From contig NZ_CP090978.1 of assembly GCF_021513275.1 (NCBI RefSeq), positions 3,596,001-3,660,000 on the forward strand: a DNA stretch of 64,000 nt, read 5' to 3'. Below the pieces are notes generated by a model. That model had not been told where the DNA came from. It did no database searches and saw only the letters and a program-made list of their open reading frames with translations. The position numbers were made by a program, and so were the translations under genes. Source of the stretch: Paenibacillus hexagrammi (GTDB taxonomy: Bacteria > Bacillota > Bacilli > Paenibacillales > NBRC-103111). Below, piece after piece: positions 27,801 through 36,140 of the stretch (position 1 is the first letter of the stretch; every line of letters starts with the position of its first letter).

Positions 27801-30006
27801 CCCCCGGACGCCAGGTTGTCCAATCCATAGGAACGATATGGGCCATAGGCTGCTTGGTCCACTGGCTTTTAAAAAGGTAATAGGAATCCTTTGGAAAGCC
27901 TGCTGTATCGATAGCCCCAAAAGATGAAACACCTACTGGGTAAATATTATAGGGTGTAGGTTCTCCGATATAATCGAAGCCCGACCAAATGAATTGCCCC
28001 AAAAACGGCTTACGGTCGCGGTCCTTCTTAAGACCGTATTCATTACCCATTGTCCAGGAGGCAAAGTTATTGTCGTAGGACGAAGTTCCCCGCGAACCCG
28101 GAGTTTGATTCACACCTGTATTCACAAGACTCGGATCTTGATACACGCCCCGCGCACTGGTTTGGGAGGAGGATTCGGATTCAAAGAAAAATGTATTCGG
28201 ATATCGGCTCATCAGAACATCGACCGATTGGGCCGTGTTGTAATTCAAGCCAAACCCGCTTAAATAGTTGTCGATTAATCCCCAAGTACTGCTCGTGCTT
28301 GGTGCATTTCGTTGTTGATCGCCGCCCATGACGACAGGACGCGTCGGATCAATTGCACTAATATCGCGTTTCAGACGAATAGCTTCGCTGTATTCATTAA
28401 ATGAGCTTACACCATACAAGCTTTGGGTATTCATCCATGAAGGCTTGCTCCCTACGCCCCGGACCTCATTACCGATTGACCACATCACGACGGCAGGTGA
28501 ATTTTTATCTCGATTGACCATCTCCTGAATGACCCAATCGCTCCACATATACTGGGCTCCCGGTGTGGAAGGAGCTGGAGGAAGTGTGGTACCGGCCCAC
28601 TCCTCAGGTACATTCGTTAAAAACCAGTTCCCGAAATCATAGGAAGCTTTAGCTGAGCCCCAGCCGTCGAAGGCCTCCTCCATGACGACGATTCCCAAGC
28701 GTTCGCACGCTTGAATCACTTCCTTGCTCGGAGGGTTGTGGGAGGTGCGGAAGGCGTTGACTCCCATATCCTTCAGGATTTTAAATTTACGCATCGCCGC
28801 ATCCAGGTTTCCTGCCGCTCCTAAAGCTCCATCGTCATGATGAAGATCGACGCCTTGCAGCTTGGTATAGACGCCGTTCAGATAAAAGCCTCCGGAGTTA
28901 GCCGTATTTGCAGGATCGGTCTTCTCCATTTTGAACCAACGGAAGCCATATTCCGTTTCGGATGAATCGACAACCTGCGGTCCGGTGCCGCCGTTGATTT
29001 CTGTAATCAGCTCCGTGCGGATTTTATACAAATAGGGGTCCTCTGTAGACCATAAATGCACATTCGGCACATTAAGGCTGTCAAGAAGAGTGAGCTTCGT
29101 AGAAGGATTATAATCCACTGCATCGCTTGTATGAGAAGCGACGACATTGCCAGAAGCATCGATTACAGATGTTCGAAGCTGCGCCACGCCGTTGGATGCC
29201 TCCGAATATAAATCTGCGGAAATAGCCAGGTTTGCACTGCCGCCACTCTTATAGCTTGTCTCAAGATCGGCAGTCGTATAGGTAACACCGTGCCTCAAGA
29301 AATGCGTCTTGTCAGTAACGAGCAAATGCACGGGTCTTGTAATCCCTGAACCTGTATACCAGCGTCCCGAAGGTGCCATATTTTGAACTTTTACCACAAT
29401 AACGTTCGATTCATCATTTCCGTAATGAAGATATGGCGTAATATCGTAGGAGAAGCCCGTATACCCGTTCGGATATTCTCCAACCGCATTTCCATTTACA
29501 TAAACGATAGAGTCGGTATAAACCCCGTCAAAATCGATATAAATTTTCTTCTCACTTAATGTTTCCGGCAATGTGAAGGTTTTTCGGTACCAGCCCAAGC
29601 CGCCTTGTAGGTAGCCCTGGGCATTGCTAGCTCCCGAAACTTTTTGTCCCTCAATACTCCAATCGTGAGGAACGTTTAAGGTTCTCCAAGAGCTATCGTC
29701 AAAGCCTGGAGAAATAATTTCCTCCGTAGAAGGGCCGCCGGCTGGGTCTTGCAGGCCGTTCTTTACTCCACCCGTATTTAGAGTCGGAGTCCGGGTAGCC
29801 AAGTAAAACTGCCAATCGTTGTTAAAATCAATACTTTGAGTGCCTTCAGCTGAAGCATTCAGTAAGGCATTGGAGGTTAATGAAACGGGATTCTCGTTAG
29901 CAAGCACAAGTGTCGGAGGAAATGTGTTCGTCAGTAGAGCACTGCAAAAAACTGCACCTAGAGCAATTTGGGCTGCTTTAACTCTTTTTCGAGGTCTATT
30001 ACGCAT
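24808..30006 (-). CDS. Giant secreted GH2 beta-galactosidase-like enzyme with discoidin, cohesin-like and dockerin domains
   Basis: A 1732-aa extracellular enzyme. A signal peptide (about 1-36) is followed by the GH2 jelly roll (55-235), an Ig domain (240-350) and a TIM barrel (355-700). The acid/base is E514 in WSIGNEVRG, and the nucleophile is probably E611 in FESESSSQ. After these come a DUF4982-like sandwich, invasin/Ig-like repeats (about 815-1070), an F5/8-type discoidin domain (about 1085-1255), an Ig4 and a BIG2 domain. The tail holds a cohesin-like domain (about 1415-1540, AQDVVVSFDPAILEF), a FIVAR-type helix pair and a C-terminal dockerin (GDANHDDKVS, DLNNDHVIDI). The dockerin-cohesin tail matches those at 1772 and 5408. 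The promoter region carries a cre site and the GATACG palindrome. The cleaved linkage (galactoside or other) is open. Confidence 0.9.
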   Translation of the reverse strand: MRNRPRKRVKAAQIALGAVFCSALLTNTFPPTLVLANENPVSLTSNALLNASAEGTQSIDFNNDWQFYLATRTPTLNTGGVKNGLQDPAGGPSTEEIISPGFDDSSWRTLNVPHDWSIEGQKVSGASNAQGYLQGGLGWYRKTFTLPETLSEKKIYIDFDGVYTDSIVYVNGNAVGEYPNGYTGFSYDITPYLHYGNDESNVIVVKVQNMAPSGRWYTGSGITRPVHLLVTDKTHFLRHGVTYTTADLETSYKSGGSANLAISADLYSEASNGVAQLRTSVIDASGNVVASHTSDAVDYNPSTKLTLLDSLNVPNVHLWSTEDPYLYKIRTELITEINGGTGPQVVDSSETEYGFRWFKMEKTDPANTANSGGFYLNGVYTKLQGVDLHHDDGALGAAGNLDAAMRKFKILKDMGVNAFRTSHNPPSKEVIQACERLGIVVMEEAFDGWGSAKASYDFGNWFLTNVPEEWAGTTLPPAPSTPGAQYMWSDWVIQEMVNRDKNSPAVVMWSIGNEVRGVGSKPSWMNTQSLYGVSSFNEYSEAIRLKRDISAIDPTRPVVMGGDQQRNAPSTSSTWGLIDNYLSGFGLNYNTAQSVDVLMSRYPNTFFFESESSSQTSARGVYQDPSLVNTGVNQTPGSRGTSSYDNNFASWTMGNEYGLKKDRDRKPFLGQFIWSGFDYIGEPTPYNIYPVGVSSFGAIDTAGFPKDSYYLFKSQWTKQPMAHIVPMDWTTWRPGEDVEVWVNTNQQSAELFLNGQSLGRKSFDVKTTNYGREYYETSELTKDDKLNTSASNTGGYLSPTGTYGKLHLTWNVPFTPGTLEVKTYADTTSSVVTATDVIRTAAQPYTITLSPDKRVIAADGKSLSYVEADVVDQDGNIVPNANNLLKFDVTGGTIVGVDNGKQESNELYKWENVEHNTHSERSAYNGKALVIIQSNEGQSGPITVNASFDGSVAAQTTVYAKDGDSEGNLGVVPVQVSVMKGSPVSLPSEVSVVHADGTTSQEAVTWTNVPSTSEVGTFQAAAAVNGLQAKAEVTVYDVADASVKISTAVGEIPVLPENVKVKFTHGLNASMPVKWPEITASQVQNSGILKIKGQIQGVASEAEAIVKISSQFTPDVNLALSDQGTGAQDTVSSTGPLATASFTNGTSYPNLMLDGNTTSGGWTNRYSISATANLPLVNATRPYEFVQVYWPDYKTFHSIKLYFTTGGTAPTNNLPKSLDVQYWNGLQWVSAKNQQVNWATASNEATTITFDPAIATKVRVGMENATPYSSASGAMAITEFEVYGTKVDASTNMISEIKPVEVTTEVGTAPSLPSVVDAVYEDGTTVQLPVTWDNVSPDSYSQVGNFEVHGSVEGTDIQALAQVTVTNSNKVTGITLNKSELSLVIGSSETLLANVLPDHAATKKIIWSTSDSTVAVVDGNGLVTAVSLGSASITAKTEDGGFEARASVTVSPVPPPKGNLSETGTVHPGQTFSMTYSLNELANSSISSIYAQDVVVSFDPAILEFVQADSVKEGLEVVESKVNEAGQLRLLLASLGQGNDIHDAGSLVQLTWKVKSGAVAQSAVIGISSLVLSDETGREVAAALSSQTIPVSANDHLALTNLILLVQSALSTAVEGSQPGQYPVGSKTELQSALSAAILVNEDSSSSQDQIDAAVSTLDAALQTFRSKLIAGIPGDANHDDKVSIGDLAIVAAHYGMSISSPGWEDVKQLDLNNDHVIDIADLAIIAKKIFE

Positions 30007-30102
30007 CGAATATGATTCTCCTTAGCCTTTAATTTTATAGATTACTTAGCTTCATTCCAAACATATATGGCTCGTGTACTAGACGACACCTCCTCGAATT
30101 AT

Positions 30103-30117
30103 GATACGTTTTGTATC
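30103..30117. promoter_or_regulatory. GATACGTWWTGTATC-type palindrome, copy 3
   Basis: The sequence is ATGATACGTTTTGTATCAT (30101-30119) with perfect 7-bp arms. It overlaps a -10-like TATCAT/CATAAT on the minus strand, about 97 bp before the GH2 start. Confidence 0.6.
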
Positions 30118-30135
30118 ATAAAGCTCAGACTCCTA

Positions 30136-30149
30136 TCTAAGCGCTTACA
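30136..30149 (-). promoter_or_regulatory. cre-like site (CcpA) upstream of the GH2 gene
   Basis: The minus strand reads TGTAAGCGCTTAGA, with the central AAGCGCTT of cre sites. It lies about 130 bp before the GH2 start, upstream of the palindrome. Confidence 0.6.
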
Positions 30150-30346
30150 TTGTGTTCATCTTACCACAGAATTCGCAGGATTCATCTATGAAAATCCTCA
30201 TATTTTCCTTCAAAATTTCACTTTTTTCGCGTTAACAACCTATTAGCAGCTATATCCAAATGGAGCTGCCGGCATAGTTCAGAGGCAGGTGACCCCACCG
30301 ATGTTTGTTTGGCTATTTCCGCGATGCTTGAGACGGATGCGGTTAT

Positions 30347-31024
30347 TTAACGGGAGCCGACCGACATCTGTTGAGAAACATTTGACATATCTTCGATTTG
30401 GGAAGCAATATCTTTAGTTGTGTCTAAAATTTCATGAAAAGCCTCGTTCGTTTCCATTGTGATTTTAAGACCCTCATTCACCTCATCGTTGACATTCTCC
30501 AAAGATTGAATCGAATCTCTCATCTCATTTTGTATTTCAAAGATAAGGCTGGAGATTTTGGAAGAAGAGCTGGAGGATTGCTCCGCGAGTTTTTTGACCT
30601 CGGCAGCTACCACCGCAAACCCCCGTCCTGATTCAAAGGCCCTAGCCGCTTCAATCGCTTCATTCAACGATAGCAAATTCGTCTGATTCGCAATCTCTTG
30701 GATCATACTGACAATTCCGCCGATTTGCTTGGACTTGTCGTCAAGACTTTGAATAATCGCATTCGATTGCTCAACGGATTCTTTAATGAGCCTCATCTGT
30801 CTAACCGTTGATTGTACAGATTCGCCGCCTGCCTCGGCCTTCATTTTCGAATAGGAGGAGCGCTCAGAAATCGAAGAAGAGCTGGTTGCGATTCGTATGT
30901 GGATAGACGATTCTTTGCTGCTTTCGTATCGCTCGACTAGAAAGTATGTGCCCAAGGAATCACTTGCTTCATTTCCACGCACCCGTACAGGAAGTTGTAC
31001 CAGTTGAGCGATGCGGAATGGCAA
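30347..31024 (-). pseudogene. Methyl-accepting chemotaxis protein fragment
   Basis: The 225-aa frame holds part of an MCP signalling domain, including the hairpin tip region [19 protein letters not shown] and [18 protein letters not shown]. The membrane part, sensor domain and HAMP are missing. The first 70 residues do not look like an MCP, and the C-terminal helix breaks off after [10 protein letters not shown]. The tip also departs from the near-invariant LNAAIEAARAGE (Glu for Ala, Phe for Gly). This looks like a decayed gene remnant between the GH2 and amylase genes. Confidence 0.75.
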
Positions 31025-31377
31025 ACATGCCCATGTTCCTATTTAGTTAGATGGCACTATTGACGCGCAAGTTTGACATTGAGATAATAGGTTTCAAGCA
31101 TATTATGCAAACGTTTGCTTTGTTCCGATATTTAAGATTCACATCTTTTCGTAAAAATAGCATTCCCGGCATGGTTCCACGAAAGCGCATACAAGAAATA
31201 TGGCTAAGGAGGTGAAGGCATGGGAGGTAGTTCAATGACTCGAATGGACCCTAGAAGCAGAGCATCCCCGTAAAAACAAACGGTATCTTTCCTCTTACAT
31301 TCTGATTACTCTTCTCATTGATTATGTTTCTTCCACTAGTACTGGAATTGCTCTAAAAGGGTACGTAATTTCATTCA
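31025..31377. other. Intergenic region with one tiny possible ORF
   Basis: The only coding sign is an ATG at 31220 after a perfect AAGGAGGTGAAGGC, giving 17 residues (MGGSSMTRMDPRSRASP) before TAA at 31273. In the next frame the sequence stays open to about 31395 and reads like a short membrane helix (YLSSYILITLLIDYVSS). A one-base error could thus hide a peptide of about 55 aa. Nothing else is visible. Confidence 0.35.
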
Positions 31378-31391
31378 TGCAAACGATTGCA
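31378..31391 (+). promoter_or_regulatory. cre site (CcpA) before the amylase gene
   Basis: TGCAAACGATTGCA fits TGNAANCGNWNNCA at every fixed position and is nearly palindromic. It ends 22 bp before the TTG start at 31414. Confidence 0.7.
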
Positions 31392-31413
31392 TTTTGATAG
31401 GAGGTTATTAATT

Positions 31414-34400
31414 TTGATAAGAAGTGCATCTTTGAAGATCGTAACATTATTTCTTAGCCTAATTCTATGTTTTAGTTTGGCTGGACTAACGAGCAGGGCT
31501 GCGGCCGATACGATCAGTTATACGGTCAATTATACGAACACAACAGCAACATCGGTTACGCTTCACTGGACGACAGATAACTGGACGACCACCAATGATA
31601 CGGTCTTGACCAAGAATGGCACCGTATTTTCCACTGATCTCGGTATTCCAGGAGGCTCCAAACTCATCTACTGCTTCCACATTACAGCCCCGACCGAAAG
31701 CTGGGATAACAACAGCGGGAAAAATTGGGTAACTATACTTCCCATCAACGGAAAATACGAAGCTGAGAATGCCGCATTATCAGGCGGGGCAAAAGTAAAT
31801 TCGAATCATACTGGGTACTCCGGGACCGGATTTATTGATGGGTACACAACATCCGGGGCAACAACGACATTCACGGTACAAGTAGCTGCAGCTGCCAATT
31901 ATCAGGCAACGCTCCACTATGCCAATGCGACCGGCGGCTCCCGGACGGTTTCCTTATACGTGAACGGCTCCAAGCTCAAGCAAACGGTACTAACCAACCT
32001 CGCCAACTGGGATACTTGGGCCGATCAATCTGAAACTGTCCAGTTAAATGCAGGTAACAACACCATTGCGTACAAATACGAATCCGGTGACACCGGGAAT
32101 ATCAATCTGGATAGTCTGACACTTGCTTCCACAAGTGTTTCCCCGTCGCCTTCTCCAACCCTATCACCTACACCGACTCCTACAACAACACCGACCGCGA
32201 CACCTACGGCAACACCAACCGCTACACCTACAGCAACACCAACTGCAACACCTACCGCAACACCTACCGCAACACCTACTGCCACCCCTACTCCTACGCC
32301 TACTGGACTCACGGTTCATGTCAAAAAACCATCCAATTGGGGATCCTCCATGCGAATCCATTATTGGAACTTAACGCCTTCAACTGTTCCTACAAGCGGC
32401 GCTTGGCCGGGAATTCTCATGCAATCGGACGGAAACGACTGGTACAGCTACTCAATAGCCGGAGCAAGCGGCTCCAGCCTCATTTTTAATGACGGCAGCG
32501 GTCATCAAACGGCAGATTTGTCTCGCAGCACGAATGAAGGATGGTTCTACACCGACAATACATGGTACAACTCCAATCCTGAAGCTCCTAAGATTCCAGT
32601 GATTACCGCCACACCTGAGCCTAAGACCTACGACTCCCCACTAACAGTAACGCTAACTAGCACCAACAGCGGTGATCGCATTTACTATACGACGGACGGC
32701 TCCAACCTCTACGACTTCGTCGGCCTTGTATACCGCAGGGATTCCCGTAACCTCCTCTTCGACGATTAAAGTGTTTGGCGTAAACGCAAGCGGTCAAGCA
32801 GAAAATACAGTCACCTTTACTTACGTGATTGATCCCAATGCGGATACACAATCTCCTACGATTACACCGAACCTGCCAGTGGGACATTCCAATACTGCCG
32901 TTACTGTATCCTTTATTGTTAAAGATAACAAATCTGCACCTACCACCTCTTATTACACGGTAGACGGCACAGAGCCTTCAATTAATTCCCAAACCTATAT
33001 CTCCGGCGATGCGTCAAACGGCCTGACCGGACCGGGAATTCTTATTTCCTAAAACAACAACGTTAAGATTCCTCGTTATCGATGGAAAAGGCAATCGTAC
33101 CACGCAAAGCTTCGTCTATAACATTGGGAGCGGCGGCGATTTCCGCGAAGACTCGATTTACTTCGTCATCACTTCCCGCTTCTACGACGGAGACCCGAGT
33201 AACAACGTGCATGCCTGGGATGATGCCAAAGCAGGAAATCCCGACTCGGATCCGGCGTGGCGCGGCGACTTTAAAGGATTGATACAAAAACTCGATTATA
33301 TCAAAGCGCTTGGATTCAGCGCGATCTGGATTACACCTGTTGTTCAAAACGCCAGCGGCTACGATTATCACGGCTACCATGCAATCAATTTTGCCAAAGT
33401 AGACCCTAGATATGAATCCGCCGGTGCTTCCTATCAAGATTTGATCAACGCCGCTCATGCCAAAGGGCTGAAAATTATTCAAGATATTGTTGTGAATCAT
33501 ACCGGCAACTTCGGCGAAGAGAACCTGTTTCCGATGTTTAAGAAAGATCCTACAAAGCCGGACACTGCTAACAATCTGGTCAAAATAACCGACAAGCTGC
33601 CATCCAACTATGATACCATGACACCTGACCAGCAATATCAGGCCAGAATCGCATTAATGAAAACAGCGGAAACCAACAACAACATCTACCATACGGAAAA
33701 AGCCTATCCTGGGAATCCTACACGGTTCAGACAGGACAAATCGCAGGCGACTGCGTGGACTTGAATACGGAAAATCCCGCCGTAGCCCATTATTTGATCG
33801 ACACCTACAACAAATATATTGATATGGGCGTAGATGCTTTCCGGGTGGATACCGTGAAACACGTAAGCCGCTACGATTTTAACAAATATTTTATCCCTGC
33901 ATGGAAGAACCGAGGCGGTTCGAATTTCTATATCTTTGGAGAAGTAGCTACAAGATATAGAGATGTATGGAACAGCGGTATTCCAGCCATATCGACTCCT
34001 TTCTATACATGGAAAGAATCCAAAGCTTACCCAGGTGACAATGTAGACGATTACGCGGCTAACAAGGCCTCTGTTGAACAAAACTGGGCGGACAACTCGA
34101 CGACCGCAGGACAGCCTACATCAAACAATGCCATACTGAACGGGAATTCCTATCATACTCCAGACTACTCTATGAAATCAGGCTTGGATGTTATCGACTT
34201 CCCGATGCACTGGGCATTTAAAACAGCCAAAGAAGCCTTTGGCATGCGAAGCGGCGACCAGTACTATAATGACGCAACCTGGAATGTAACTTATGTCGAT
34301 TCCCATGACTATGCACCGGATCAAGCTCCGGAAAATGAAAGATTTGCTGGAACTCAAGACACTTGGGCAGAGAATTTGGACCTATTGTTTACATTCCGCG

Positions 34401-34933
34401 GCATCCCTGCCATCTTCTATGGAAGTGAGATCGAATTCCAGAAGGGTGCCGTCATTGACCCAGGCCCAACGAAACCACTCAGCGAAACAGGCCGCGCTTA
34501 CTACGGGGATCATTTGGAAGGCTCTGTAACAGTTCAAGATTATGGAAAATATACCAATGCTACCGGCCAGCTCGCCGATTCCCTTAATTATCCGTTGGCC
34601 CAACATATCAGAAAACTGAACCTGATGAGAAGAGCCATTCCTGCTTTACAAAAAGGACAATATTCCACAGAGAATGTATCCGGAGAACTAGCTTTCAAAA
34701 GAAGATATACCGACGCCTCAAGCGGAATTGACAGCTTTGTATTGGTTACCATTTCCGGAGATGCTCAATTTACAGGCATTCCGAACGGCACCTATGTGGA
34801 TGCAGTTACCGGCGATACGAAAACGGTTACAAACGGCACCATCACCTTGAATTGCTCCGGCAAAGGGAACGCAAGAGTATACGTGCTAAACGGTAGCGGT
34901 AAAATCGGCGATACAGGGACTTATCTGAAATAG
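31414..34933 (+). pseudogene. Secreted multi-CBM alpha-amylase (GH13), three frameshifts
   Basis: The frames join to one protein of about 1170 aa. The start is TTG at 31414, 9 nt after AGGAGG, giving a signal peptide. A starch-binding-type beta domain, a CBM35-like domain (YEAENAALSGGAKV), a PTAT-repeat linker, a CBM26-like domain (IHYWNLTPS) and a chitobiase-like C-terminal Ig (YYTTDGS) precede the GH13 barrel. Catalytic residues are visible: nucleophile Asp in AFRVDTVKH, acid/base Glu in YIFGEVA, and the third Asp in VDSHD. Frames break at about 32706 (+1), 33048 (+1, TTTCCT where TTTCT fits) and 33712 (-1). All active-site residues survive, so sequencing errors are possible. It hydrolyses alpha-1,4-glucans outside the cell. 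Confidence 0.85.
32162..32303 (+). repeat. Tandem PTAT-linker minisatellite
   Basis: About ten 12-bp units of the type ACACCTACNGCA encode Pro-Thr-Ala-Thr repeats, a flexible linker between carbohydrate-binding domains of the amylase. The copy number may vary between strains. Confidence 0.85.
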
Positions 34934-34986
34934 CGATTACGGGATTTGGAAATTATCAGTGAATAGAGCTTTGCAATTTAGAGTGC

Positions 34987-35022
34987 AAGAAGCCAGCAAA
35001 CTCAATGGTTTGCTGGCTTCTT
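34987..35022 (+). terminator. Terminator of the amylase gene
   Basis: A long stem AAGAAGCCAGCAAAC / GTTTGCTGGCTTCTT with a short loop follows the amylase stop by about 55 bp. The A-rich and T-rich ends could make it work in both directions. Confidence 0.75.
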
Positions 35023-35065
35023 TGCTAATGAGATCAACAAGGATGCTCATTGACTACAGATCAGT

Positions 35066-35842
35066 TCAGCCTATCGTACTATTGGCCAATCGTCTAATTT
35101 CCATGCTCATTCTAGCATTAACAGGATACACTTCTTCTAGGAAGCGAAGAATATGCAGCGCCGATTCCTGGGTCCGCTCGTACCCCAAAATCATATCGCC
35201 TACCCTTTCTGCGAAGTAAGGGTACCTCTTTTCCAGCCGCCGATCCTCCCCGAATACATCAGGGTAGTATGCTTCCTCCTTCTCCAACAAATGCAGAACG
35301 GACAGGATGCTGTCCACGGCATGGCTCTGAACGAACCGAGCTGCGGAGAGTTTCTCTCCCCGCGCATATCGGCAAAGACCCACGTACAAGTTGGTCAAAG
35401 CCTCATTCACCGGAAAATCCAGACCCGCTCTCCGTTTCGTCTCGATTTTCTTGCTGCCCTTCGCGATCTTCGGCCTGTCGTAATTCGGATCCATCCAAAC
35501 GATTCTGCCTTCCGAATACGCGATATTCTCCATTTCCTCCTCCTCGAAAATGGCATACTCGCCATAAATCCCGTCCTCGAATAAGATCTTGCATCCGTCC
35601 GGCGTATTATGGAAGGAATACGCCAACGGACCTACCTCCTCCAGCCAATCCAATCGCTCTATATACGCTTGCTTATACCCCGGCTTCACAATGACGAAAA
35701 AGTCCAAGTCCGAATACGCATCAATTCGCTCCGTTTCCACTCCAACCGACCCGACTCCCAGCAATAGCAGCGATTCGCCTCTCCGCTCTATTGAACCTCC
35801 GATTGCATCCAGCCTTCCAAGAAGCTGTTCTTTCTTAGCCAT
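35066..35842 (-). CDS. Nucleotidyltransferase-domain protein
   Basis: A 258-aa cytoplasmic protein with a Pol-beta-like nucleotidyltransferase fold. The signature GVGSVGVETERIDAYSDLDF contains the Gly-Ser and the Asp-x-Asp metal ligands. A helical C-terminal domain follows. The layout resembles aminoglycoside- or lincosamide-modifying nucleotidyltransferases, but no resistance should be assumed from this alone. The gene stands alone and is convergent to the amylase gene. Confidence 0.75.
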   Translation of the reverse strand: MAKKEQLLGRLDAIGGSIERRGESLLLLGVGSVGVETERIDAYSDLDFFVIVKPGYKQAYIERLDWLEEVGPLAYSFHNTPDGCKILFEDGIYGEYAIFEEEEMENIAYSEGRIVWMDPNYDRPKIAKGSKKIETKRRAGLDFPVNEALTNLYVGLCRYARGEKLSAARFVQSHAVDSILSVLHLLEKEEAYYPDVFGEDRRLEKRYPYFAERVGDMILGYERTQESALHILRFLEEVYPVNARMSMEIRRLANSTIG

Positions 35843-35945
35843 TCAATCTCCTCCATTCAGCTTATAAAATAACCCCATAAAGTCGAACCTTGGTTTCGCT
35901 ACTGGTACAAATACTTCGTGGCGAGCCCCAAACATATTCATGCAT

Positions 35946-35992
35946 GAGTACAAAAAAAAGGCCCAACCCCAACTTCAGCGAGGTTGAACCTT
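35946..35992 (-). terminator. Terminator of the ClC gene
   Basis: A stem AAAGG-CCAACC / GGTTGAACCTTT around CCAACTTCAGCGA is followed on the minus strand by a run of T. It lies about 150 bp after the ClC stop; the sequence between shows nothing. Confidence 0.6.
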
Positions 35993-36140
35993 TCGGTTAC
36001 ATTGCCTTTATATTACTTTCACAATAATTGGAAAATGTCTCGGTGTCAAGCGATTCATCCAACGAAAAGCCATTTACCTTTACTAACTGTACTGAGGCAA
36101 AAGGACAAGTACTATAATAGAAAGAGGCGACTCCTCTCCA

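Noticed and set aside
32162..32303. CRISPR-like array
   Set aside because: The repeats are contiguous 12-bp units without spacers and encode a Pro-Thr linker in frame.
32025..32361. Antisense frames with long Val-Gly or Cys-Arg repeats
   Set aside because: They are mirror images of the PTAT linker repeat of the amylase gene.
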